A stretch of DNA of 6,698 bases from Bacteroidota bacterium (lineage in GTDB: Bacteria > Bacteroidota > Bacteroidia > Bacteroidales > UBA1556): NCBI GenBank assembly GCA_003648395.1, contig QMPB01000248.1, positions 1-6,698 on the forward strand, in the 5' to 3' direction. How positions within the stretch are numbered: the stretch's first letter is position 1; the number at the start of each line of letters is the position of its first letter. The notes beneath the pieces are model-generated. The model saw nothing but the letters and a program-made list of their open reading frames with translations, did not search any database and was not told the DNA's origin. The position numbers and the translations under genes are program-made. Below, in pieces: positions 1 through 6,698 of the stretch.

Positions 1-545
1 AAGAATACACAAAGTCCTTTGCCTACTATATGGAAAGTGTAGAAAAAGGAGGCACTAAAGATTCTAAAACTAATATTCTTGCTCTGGGTAAAAAAACTCA
101 TCAAGATAAAACATATAAACTGTCAAATAGTATTCTAAAGTATTACACTAATAATTTTGGCTTTAATTCAGAGGCTCAGTATTTTATAGCCGACAATTAT
201 CTAAACCTAAATAAGCAAGATAGTGCAATAATAGTTTTGAATAATTTGATTGTACAAGATAGCACATATGCTGAAGCTTATAATAAGCTTGGCGAAATAT
301 ATGGGCGTTATAAGAATAATCTACAAGCATCTGAGTATTATCTAATAAGGGGTTATGAGATTGCACCATCAAACGCTAGTATTTGCGAAAATCTTGGCGT
401 TTTGAATGGTATTAGGGGAAACTTAAAACAATCTATTTTCTTTTTTGAAAAAGCAGTTAAGAATTCTGATAAACCAAGTAAGCAATTATTACAAAATTTG
501 GCGAATACATATAAGCAGTTAGAAAATAATACTAAAGTAGATTAG
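1..545 (+). CDS. TPR-repeat protein, C-terminal part (5' end outside window)
   Basis: The frame is open to the left edge (first complete codon at base 3), so the ATG at 30 is probably internal and the protein begins upstream. About 180 residues are visible. After a basic, helical stretch come tetratricopeptide repeats of about 34 residues: one starting near SEAQYFIADNYL (about nt 168-266), one from YAEAYNKLGEIYG to YEIAPS (about 267-371), one from NASICENLGVLNG (about 372-473), and a partial last helix pair (QNLANTYKQL). The spacing of small and aromatic residues and the Pro at the repeat ends fit TPR helices, which normally mediate protein-protein contacts. No catalytic motif or membrane segment is present in the visible part, so the function of the whole protein cannot be told; Bacteroidota have large proteins with membrane or glycosyltransferase N-termini and TPR tails, and this could be one of them. 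The TAG stop at 543-545 runs directly into the heptad repeat that follows. Confidence 0.8.
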   Translation, partial: EYTKSFAYYMESVEKGGTKDSKTNILALGKKTHQDKTYKLSNSILKYYTNNFGFNSEAQYFIADNYLNLNKQDSAIIVLNNLIVQDSTYAEAYNKLGEIYGRYKNNLQASEYYLIRGYEIAPSNASICENLGVLNGIRGNLKQSIFFFEKAVKNSDKPSKQLLQNLANTYKQLENNTKVD

Positions 546-600
546 AATTAGGAATGGGGAATTAGGAATTGAGAATTAGGAATTGGGAATTAGGAATTCG
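545..600. repeat. Eight in-phase GAATTAG-type heptads
   Basis: Eight consecutive 7-bp units can be read without a gap: gaattag, gaatggg, gaattag, gaattga, gaattag, gaattgg, gaattag, gaattcg. The GAAT core is kept in all eight and the last bases vary. The first unit shares its first base with the final G of the upstream TAG stop codon. Two more units (gaattgg, gaattgg) lie at 661-674. The array is non-coding and resembles short heptad arrays that I recall from intergenic DNA of Bacteroidota and some cyanobacteria; the function is unknown. Confidence 0.85.
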
Positions 601-601
601 T

Positions 602-659
602 CAGACTGAGTGGTTTTGATTTTGATTGAAATGAAAAATCAAAATTGTACCGAAGGCTG
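602..659. repeat. Degraded palindromic intergenic element with nested A/T hairpin
   Basis: The outer arms cagact (602-607) and aggctg (654-659) are complementary at five of six positions. The flanking words CAGACTGAG and CGAAGGCTG resemble the CAGnCTGAG...CGAAGnCTG palindromes that I recall as dispersed intergenic repeats in Bacteroidota. Inside sits a perfect 10-bp inverted repeat, ttttgatttt (614-623) against aaaatcaaaa (635-644), with an 11-nt loop. The A/T-only stem has no adjoining T-run, so it is not a convincing terminator. Membership of a dispersed family is inferred from the motif and not from a genome search. Confidence 0.6.
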
Positions 660-698
660 GGAATTGGGAATTGGAAAGAGAAAGTTGTATTGAAGGCT
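645..698. repeat. Direct repeat of the element's right end, plus two more heptads
   Basis: The segment ttgtaccgaaggct (645-658) recurs 40 bp downstream as ttgtattgaaggct (685-698), 12 of 14 bases identical. Two further heptads, gaattgg twice, lie between the copies at 661-674. This suggests partial duplication or successive insertion and decay of the same repeat family in the spacer before truA. Confidence 0.6.
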
Positions 699-716
699 AA
701 AAATTAATATAAAGAG

Positions 717-1454
717 ATGAGATATTTTATACGATTATCATATTTGGGGACAAAATACCACGGCTGGCAATATCAACCGAATGCCATGAGTGTACAAGAA
801 AAATTAGAAACTGCACTTAGTACTGCATTGCAAACTAAAACCATTATTATAGGAGCAGGACGTACTGATACTGGAGTTCATGCAAAGAATTATATTGCTC
901 ATTTTGATATGGACAATACTACTTTTGAAAATGATATACTACTTCTAGTTTATAAGCTTAATTCTCTATTGCCAAAGGATATCGCCATTCATGAGATTTA
1001 TAAAGTAGATAAAGATGCACATGCCCGATTTGATGCCACAAAACGAACTTATAATTACATAATAAGTTCTGCCAAAGATCCTTTTAATTCTAATACATCA
1101 TGGCTACGTTTAGGTGATTTAGATATTGAAAAAATGAATAAAGCTAGCGAGCTACTTCTTGGCTATAGTGATTTCACAAGTTTTGCAAAACTACATGCTG
1201 ATGCAAAAACCAATATTTGCGATATAATGGAAGCCAAGTGGAGAAAGGATGACAAGCTTATAATCTTTGAAATATCAGCCGATAGATTTCTTAGGAATAT
1301 GGTACGAGCAATTGTAGGCACAATGATTGATATTGGTCGTGGCAAACTTTCTCTAAAGGATTTTGAAACAATAATAGAGAGTAAAAATAGAAATAATGCA
1401 GGAGTTTCTGCTGCTGCAGAAGGGCTATTTTTGGTTAAGATAGACTATCCATAA
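717..1454 (+). CDS. truA: tRNA pseudouridine(38-40) synthase TruA
   Basis: The 245-residue protein is of normal length for TruA, which isomerises uridines 38, 39 and 40 in the anticodon stem-loop of many tRNAs and acts in the cytoplasm. The N-terminus RLSYLGTKYHGWQYQP is the classical TruA opening. The catalytic motif GAGRTDTGVHA lies at residues 46-56, with D51 as the expected nucleophilic aspartate (D60 in E. coli). RFDATKRTYNYII (about 103-115) and FLRNMVRAIVGTMIDIGRG near the C-terminus are the other conserved blocks. The ATG at 717 gives the expected start just before the RLSY block; no Shine-Dalgarno sequence precedes it, as is usual in Bacteroidota. It follows the repeat-filled spacer, and no TAnnTTTG box is seen before it, so its promoter may lie upstream of or within the TPR gene. 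The gene is intact. Confidence 0.97.
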   Translation: MRYFIRLSYLGTKYHGWQYQPNAMSVQEKLETALSTALQTKTIIIGAGRTDTGVHAKNYIAHFDMDNTTFENDILLLVYKLNSLLPKDIAIHEIYKVDKDAHARFDATKRTYNYIISSAKDPFNSNTSWLRLGDLDIEKMNKASELLLGYSDFTSFAKLHADAKTNICDIMEAKWRKDDKLIIFEISADRFLRNMVRAIVGTMIDIGRGKLSLKDFETIIESKNRNNAGVSAAAEGLFLVKIDYP

Positions 1455-1515
1455 ATTTACAATAAAATCTTAAAACATACAATCAAATAAATATAAAATT
1501 AGTAAAGAAAAATTC

Positions 1516-1523
1516 TATCTTTG
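1516..1523 (+). promoter_or_regulatory. Putative -7 promoter element for pyrG
   Basis: TATCTTTG matches the Bacteroidota -7 consensus TAnnTTTG exactly and lies 43 nt before the pyrG ATG, which would give a leader of roughly 35-40 nt. No TTG is found at the usual -33 distance; that stretch is almost pure A/T. The position in the 112-bp gap after truA supports independent transcription of pyrG. Confidence 0.5.
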
Positions 1524-1554
1524 TTAATTAGTAATTTTAATATTAACCCCTTGA

Positions 1555-3171
<1,617 letters not shown>

Positions 3172-3221
3172 TTATTACAAGCTATTACATAATTTAAAAC
3201 TAAAGCGAATTTTTATTCTTT

Positions 3222-4502
3222 ATGGAAAATAAGAAATACATTTTAGAATCTATTGCAACAGGCAAAAGATTTGAAGACAAAGGGTGGACTCTAGATGCTG
3301 AGAACGAAGAGAAACCATCTTTAATAAGAGCTATTTATAATAAGAAGCAAATAGAGGTTGGTGATTTATCAGAAGGATTATACCGCTTTGAAGATTGGCT
3401 ACCAATCCATAGAAGGTTAGAAGGCTCTTTTGCACCAATTACATATAAAAGTGAAGGCTTCGCTAAAGAGTTAGGTTTAAGTAATTTATATATTACTTTT
3501 AGTGGCTATTGGCCCGAAAGAGGAATAAAAATGAAAACCTGTTCTTTTAAAGAAACTGAATCATATTCTGTATCTGCACGATTAGATCCAAACGAAAAGA
3601 AAGTATTGGTAGTAGCTTCCGCAGGAAATACTGCTAGAGCTTTTGCTAAGGTTTGTTCTGATAATAATATTCCATTATTATTATGTGTACCAAAGGATAA
3701 TTTGAACGCACTTTGGTTTGATGCACCTATAAATGACAATGTAAAGTTAATAGTTTCAGAAAGTGGAGGCGATTATTTTGATGCCATACACCTAAGTAAC
3801 TTAGCTTCTGAAATGGAAGAATATTTTCCAGAGGGAGGTGCTAAGAATGTTGCCCGCCGTGATGGCATGGCCACTACTACCCTTTCGGCAGTAACACATA
3901 TTGGTAAAATTCCTGAGTATTATTTTCAAGCAGTAGGAAGTGGAACTGGAGCAATTGCTGCCTGGGAAGCTAATTTGCGCTTAATTGAAGATGGTAGATT
4001 TGGAAGCAACAAAATGAAACTAATGATTTCACAAAATTCTCCATTTACTCCTATTCATGATGCATGGTACGCTGATTCAAGGGCTATTTTGCCAATGGAT
4101 GACGATACTGCTCGCAAAGAAGTGGAAGAAATAACAGCAAAAGTTCTTTCAAACAGAAAGCCTCCCTACCCAGTAATTGGAGGATTATACGATGCAATGA
4201 AAGATGCGGGTGGCGAAGTACTACTTGCTACAAATGAGGAATTAGAAGCAGCTGGAGATTTATTTGAGAAAACTGAAGGCAATGATATTCATCCTGCTTC
4301 GGCAGTAGCAGCAGCTACTCTTATAAATGCGGTAAAAAACAACACTATTGATAAAGATGCACTTATAATGCTAAATATTACTGGTGGTGGTGAAAAACGT
4401 TTTAAAAGCGAGCATAAGCTCTACTATTTAAAGCCTGTATTAGAATTCCCAATGAATCCTGATAAAAAAGAGGTATTTAAGAAACTTAAGAATTTATTCT
4501 AA
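3222..4502 (+). CDS. Cysteate synthase-like PLP enzyme (threonine synthase superfamily)
   Basis: This 426-residue fold-type-II PLP enzyme most resembles archaeal cysteate synthase, which makes L-cysteate and phosphate from O-phospho-L-serine and sulfite. Blocks I recognise from that family are the DWLP box (58-61), APITYKSE (71-78), GLSNLYITFSGYWPE (85-99), TCSFKE (106-111, K110 the probable Schiff-base lysine), ASAGNTARAF (132-141), PEGGAKNVARRDGM (203-216), the phosphate-binding QAVGSGTG (236-243), NRKPPYPVIGGLYDA (311-325) and NITGGG (385-390). A normal threonine synthase would show SFKDR around the lysine; this has SFKE. In methanogens cysteate feeds coenzyme M; in Bacteroidota it is the precursor of capnine sulfonolipids, the role I infer here. 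The N-terminus lacks the paired cysteines I recall from archaeal homologues. An automatic annotation might say threonine synthase; superfamily assignment is secure, substrate less so. Confidence 0.82.
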   Translation: MENKKYILESIATGKRFEDKGWTLDAENEEKPSLIRAIYNKKQIEVGDLSEGLYRFEDWLPIHRRLEGSFAPITYKSEGFAKELGLSNLYITFSGYWPERGIKMKTCSFKETESYSVSARLDPNEKKVLVVASAGNTARAFAKVCSDNNIPLLLCVPKDNLNALWFDAPINDNVKLIVSESGGDYFDAIHLSNLASEMEEYFPEGGAKNVARRDGMATTTLSAVTHIGKIPEYYFQAVGSGTGAIAAWEANLRLIEDGRFGSNKMKLMISQNSPFTPIHDAWYADSRAILPMDDDTARKEVEEITAKVLSNRKPPYPVIGGLYDAMKDAGGEVLLATNEELEAAGDLFEKTEGNDIHPASAVAAATLINAVKNNTIDKDALIMLNITGGGEKRFKSEHKLYYLKPVLEFPMNPDKKEVFKKLKNLF

Positions 4503-4525
4503 AACAAGAAATTCTTATAAAAAAC

Positions 4526-4557
4526 AAAGGCCATTTTGATAACTCAAAATGGCCTTT
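4526..4557. terminator. Bidirectional intrinsic terminator between convergent genes
   Basis: A perfect 14-bp stem, aaaggccattttga (4526-4539) against tcaaaatggccttt (4544-4557), closes a TAAC loop. On the + strand it is followed by ATTATTTTT, and on the - strand by TGTTTTTT (the run of A at 4519-4525). It starts 24 nt after the stop at 4502 and ends 20 nt before the - strand stop at 4578, so one hairpin can end both convergent transcripts. Confidence 0.93.
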
Positions 4558-4577
4558 ATTATTTTTGGGGTTTTATT

Positions 4578-5768
4578 TTATAATGCCTTATAACACTTTT
4601 CTATTGTTTTGAATGTTTCCTCAATATTATAGTCTAAACCAACTGAGAAACGAACTAAACCTTCAGAAAGTCCCATTTTCTTTTGTTCTTCTTCAGGAAC
4701 TTCAGAAGAAGTACTCTGACCCGAATTACTAAACAAAGTACGGAAGAAACCAAGGCTAACAGCAAGGTAACCAACATTATTCTCTTGCATCAAAGTCATA
4801 AAACGACTAGCACGCTCAACCGTTTCAAGGTCAATAGCTATCATCCCACCAAATCCAAAATCTGGATTCATCATTGACTTATGCAACTCATAACCCTCAT
4901 GGTCCTTATTCCCAGGATAGATAGATCTAAGACCCATAGCATTAAATTTTTCAGCAAGATAAGCAGCATTCTTACTATGCTGAATCATACGAATTGGCAA
5001 TGTATATAGATTTTTATGAATGCTACTAGCACGGAATGAATCCAAAGGACCACCCAACAACATACTTGAGCCAGTATTAAGATCAATTAAAGAATTGATA
5101 AACTCCTCACTAGCACAAATTGCACCTGCTGTAGTATCATTCTTACCATTAACATACTTAGTCATTGAATAAACAACAATATCAGCTCCAAGTTCTGCTG
5201 GAGAAAATATCATTGGTGTAAATGTATTATCAACTACAAGTTTAACACCTCTTTCTTTGGTAATTTTCGCCAACTCAGGAATATCAGCAACCTGAAGCAT
5301 TGGGTTATTTACTGTTTCAGTATAAACCATCTTTGTATTTGACTTAATACTAGCTTTAACCTCATCAAGGTTAGTAGTGTCAATAAAGCTTACTTCAATA
5401 TTAAATTTTGGAAGGTAGCTTTTCATAAAAGCGAAAGAACCACCATAGATAGTACGCGAAGCCACAATATGATCTCCTGCACTACAAAGTTGAAGAATAG
5501 TATTTGTAATGGCAGCCATACCAGAGCCTGTTACCCATGCTGCCTCAGTATTCTCCATTGCTGCCAATGCTTTAGCAAACGAAAAGTTTGTTGGATTCCA
5601 GTGACGCGAATATAAGAATGCACCTTCTAACTCTCCGTTAAAACAAGCAGTCATATCTTCACCACTATCAAAAGCGAATGTTGCAGAATCGTTAATACTC
5701 TGATTTACTCCATTAAAACTCCCTAATTCATGCACTTCTTCTAGTGCTGTTGCTGGATTAAATTTCAT
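4578..5768 (-). CDS. Cys/Met-metabolism PLP-dependent enzyme (trans-sulfuration family)
   Basis: This 396-residue protein is a fold-type-I PLP enzyme of the cystathionine gamma-synthase / gamma-lyase / methionine gamma-lyase / O-acetylhomoserine sulfhydrylase family. Visible motifs are YSRHWNPT (53-60, phosphate contact from the partner subunit), TGSGMAAI (80-87), Y108 in RTIYGG (ring stacking), D180 in VVDNTFTP (pyridine nitrogen) and K204 in YSMTKYVNGKND (Schiff base). The cysteine typical of methionine gamma-lyase two residues after the stacking tyrosine is a glycine here (G110), which argues against a classical methionine gamma-lyase. The usual GH before the conserved aspartate is GK-N. 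The exact substrate therefore stays open. The start at 5768 (MKFNPAT) is chosen because relatives I recall begin there; an in-frame ATG at 5849 would add 27 hydrophobic, AT-rich-encoded residues without family support. It is convergent with the cysteate-synthase-like gene, which suggests but does not prove a shared sulfur amino-acid context. Confidence 0.9.
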   Translation of the reverse strand: MKFNPATALEEVHELGSFNGVNQSINDSATFAFDSGEDMTACFNGELEGAFLYSRHWNPTNFSFAKALAAMENTEAAWVTGSGMAAITNTILQLCSAGDHIVASRTIYGGSFAFMKSYLPKFNIEVSFIDTTNLDEVKASIKSNTKMVYTETVNNPMLQVADIPELAKITKERGVKLVVDNTFTPMIFSPAELGADIVVYSMTKYVNGKNDTTAGAICASEEFINSLIDLNTGSSMLLGGPLDSFRASSIHKNLYTLPIRMIQHSKNAAYLAEKFNAMGLRSIYPGNKDHEGYELHKSMMNPDFGFGGMIAIDLETVERASRFMTLMQENNVGYLAVSLGFFRTLFSNSGQSTSSEVPEEEQKKMGLSEGLVRFSVGLDYNIEETFKTIEKCYKAL

Positions 5769-5815
5769 AGCTATATATATTATGTTTTTATTATTTGTTA
5801 ATACTAATCTGTAAG

Positions 5816-5849
5816 CAAAAATAAGAAATAAAGAGTAATATAAAAGCAA
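5816..5849 (-). promoter_or_regulatory. Putative proximal promoter of the Cys/Met enzyme gene
   Basis: On the - strand, TATTTTTG (5823-5816) matches TAnnTTTG and a TTG (5849-5847) lies 23 bp upstream, at the long end of the spacing accepted for Bacteroidota promoters. The leader would be about 40 nt. If this promoter is the one used, the in-frame ATG at 5849 would lie upstream of the transcript, which supports the start at 5768. Confidence 0.4.
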
Positions 5850-5893
5850 TATTATAAAATTTAATAATTATTCATAGTAATATACTTAAATTA

Positions 5894-5923
5894 CAAAATT
5901 ATCGTAAGTAAAATAAGCGCAAA
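5894..5923 (-). promoter_or_regulatory. Putative distal promoter of the Cys/Met enzyme gene
   Basis: On the - strand, TAATTTTG (5901-5894) is an exact TAnnTTTG box and TTTG (5923-5920) lies 18 bp upstream, close to the ideal Bacteroidota -33/-7 arrangement and better spaced than the proximal candidate. It would give a leader of about 120 nt, very AT-rich, in which I see no riboswitch fold such as a SAM aptamer. Confidence 0.5.
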
Positions 5924-6003
5924 TAATTATTTTCCTAAAAAGAATTAAGTAATCATAGCATAAGAGCGCTAAATAAAACAATCAAAACAGCTTTAATTTT
6001 TAC

Positions 6004-6011
6004 TAATTTCG
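6004..6011 (+). promoter_or_regulatory. Putative -7 element for the DUF5606-pyrK operon
   Basis: TAATTTCG differs from TAnnTTTG by one base and is followed by C, a variant I recall as common before Bacteroidota genes. It lies 29 nt before the ATG at 6041, giving a leader of about 20-25 nt. No TTG is found at the -33 distance. The rest of the 272-bp divergent gap (5769-6040) is AT-rich and carries only this box and the two - strand candidates. Confidence 0.4.
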
Positions 6012-6040
6012 CATATCGAAAATAAACAAAAATATAAGAT

Positions 6041-6484
6041 ATGAATTTAAGTGGATTATTATCAATAGGTGGAAAGAGTGGACTCTTTAATATGATTTCG
6101 TCAACTAAGACAGGGCTTATTGTAGAAGGCTTAGAGGACAAAAAGCGTATACCAGTATATTCAGCACATCAGATTAGTGCATTGGAAGAAATAAGTATTT
6201 ATACTTACGAAGAAGATGTACCATTAGTAGAAGTTTTTGAAAAGATTCATACCCATTTGAATGGTGCTGAAATTATAAGTCCAAAATCATCAAAGAATGA
6301 TTTATTAGCATTTTTTAAAGAAGTGCTACCGTATTATAACGAAGAGCAAGTATATGCTTCTGATGTAAAAAAGATAGTACAGTGGTATAAAACTTTAAAC
6401 AAAGCCGGATTAATGGTTTTTGATGATGAAAAAGTAGATGAAACTAAAGAAGTAGAAAAAGTAGATGATAAGGATAATAAATAA
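6041..6484 (+). CDS. DUF5606-type conserved protein of unknown function
   Basis: The 147-residue protein resembles a small family widespread in Bacteroidota, which I recognise as DUF5606. The opening NLSGLLSIGGKSGLFNMIS, the block GLIVEGLEDKKRIPV (25-39), AHQISALEEISIYT (42-55) and the EVLPYYNEEQVYASDVKKIVQWY stretch (94-116) are its conserved parts. The first about 60 residues look like a small beta-barrel-like domain (alternating hydrophobic residues with turns), and residues 60-125 look helical. The tail from about 127 is low-complexity, rich in D, E and K with three KVD repeats, and probably disordered. No signal peptide or membrane segment is seen, so it is likely cytoplasmic. The stop is 8 nt before the pyrK start, so the two are almost certainly co-transcribed. 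The biochemical role is unknown; the basic patches could suit nucleic-acid or ribosome contact, but nothing in the sequence proves it. Confidence 0.85.
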   Translation: MNLSGLLSIGGKSGLFNMISSTKTGLIVEGLEDKKRIPVYSAHQISALEEISIYTYEEDVPLVEVFEKIHTHLNGAEIISPKSSKNDLLAFFKEVLPYYNEEQVYASDVKKIVQWYKTLNKAGLMVFDDEKVDETKEVEKVDDKDNK

Positions 6485-6492
6485 GGCCCAAA

Positions 6493-6698
6493 ATGTCAAA
6501 CGAGCATAAGCATCAGAAAAAACGTTCGGAACTACTTAAGGTAATTCAAAACCGACGAATAAATAAAGACTATTACGTTCTTGAAGTAGAGAGTAAGCAA
6601 AGCACTTCGGATATATTGCCTGGTCAATTTGTAGAAATCCTAGTAAAAGACACACGCAATGCATTTCTTCGTCGTCCAATTTCTATTTATAATGTAAT
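6493..6698 (+). CDS. pyrK: Dihydroorotate dehydrogenase electron-transfer subunit PyrK, N-terminal part
   Basis: Translation from the ATG at 6493 stays open to the window edge and gives 68 complete codons. After a basic leader (SNEHKHQKKRSELL) come the ferredoxin-reductase-type FAD domain motifs: VIQNRRINKDYYVLEVE (first strands), LPGQFVEILV (42-51) and FLRRPISIYNV (58-68). RRPIS is the RPxS/T signature that binds the FAD phosphate in PyrK and its relatives. PyrK passes electrons from dihydroorotate oxidation in PyrD to NAD+ in class 1B dihydroorotate dehydrogenase. The C-terminal four-cysteine [2Fe-2S] motif and a following pyrD would lie beyond the window. Other ferredoxin-NADP reductase relatives share these motifs, so the PyrK name rests on the RRPISIYN match and small-domain start. 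The start is supported by the 8-nt spacing from the upstream gene; no Shine-Dalgarno sequence is visible. Confidence 0.85.
   Translation, partial: MSNEHKHQKKRSELLKVIQNRRINKDYYVLEVESKQSTSDILPGQFVEILVKDTRNAFLRRPISIYNV

Noticed and set aside
614..644. Intrinsic terminator of the TPR gene
   Set aside because: The stem is almost all A/T and no T-run follows the right arm; it fits better as part of the repeat element.
545..674. CRISPR array
   Set aside because: The units are 7 bp and contiguous, without unique spacers, and no cas gene is present.
3222..4502. Ordinary threonine synthase (thrC)
   Set aside because: It has TCSFKE rather than SFKDR around the lysine, and many blocks match cysteate synthase; kept only as the alternative.
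5769..5849. 27-residue hydrophobic N-terminal extension of the Cys/Met enzyme, possible signal peptide
   Set aside because: The enzyme family is cytoplasmic, the family's N-terminus matches from MKFNPAT, and the extension is encoded by very AT-rich DNA that overlaps a candidate promoter.
5769..5890. SAM or other riboswitch in the leader of the Cys/Met enzyme gene
   Set aside because: The leader is almost entirely A/T with no GC-containing paired core or conserved aptamer words.
5921..5932. Perfect palindrome AAATAATTATTT as an operator
   Set aside because: In such AT-rich intergenic DNA a 12-bp A/T palindrome is expected by chance, and no second copy or known regulator motif supports it.
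5953..6141. 62-codon open frame on the - strand across the start of the DUF5606-type gene
   Set aside because: It overlaps a conserved gene and its promoter region and shows no recognisable protein features.

Overview
The window reads as ordinary chromosomal DNA of a low-GC member of the Bacteroidota. The evidence is: recognisable Bacteroidota protein families (a DUF5606-type protein, a Bacteroidota-type Cys/Met PLP enzyme, a cysteate-synthase-type enzyme); matches to the Bacteroidota -7 promoter box TAnnTTTG; start codons without Shine-Dalgarno sequences; and an intergenic repeat of a kind I associate with this phylum. A PyrK-type dihydroorotate dehydrogenase subunit favours Bacteroidales or relatives over typical flavobacteria, but this is an inference.

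Layout. (1) 1-545 (+): C-terminal part of a TPR-repeat protein that starts before the window. (2) 546-716: gene-free spacer packed with GAATTAG-type heptads and a degraded palindromic element. (3) 717-1454 (+): truA, tRNA pseudouridine synthase. (4) 1567-3171 (+): pyrG, CTP synthase, preceded by a TATCTTTG box. (5) 3222-4502 (+): a fold-type-II PLP enzyme of the threonine synthase superfamily that most resembles archaeal cysteate synthase. (6) 4526-4557: a perfect 14-bp hairpin with T-runs on both sides, acting as a shared terminator. (7) 4578-5768 (-): a fold-type-I Cys/Met-metabolism PLP enzyme, convergent with the previous gene. (8) 5769-6040: a divergent promoter region. (9) 6041-6484 (+): a DUF5606-type protein of unknown role, followed 8 nt later by (10) 6493->6698 (+): the N-terminus of PyrK, cut by the window edge.

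Functionally there are two themes. One is pyrimidine nucleotide and RNA metabolism (pyrG, pyrK, truA). The other is sulfur amino-acid chemistry: the cysteate-synthase-like enzyme and the trans-sulfuration-family enzyme face each other across one terminator. The most interesting point is the cysteate synthase candidate. In Bacteroidota, L-cysteate is the precursor of capnine-type sulfonolipids, so this gene may supply the head group of a membrane lipid rather than coenzyme M. No CRISPR array, tRNA, rRNA, insertion sequence or phage gene is visible.
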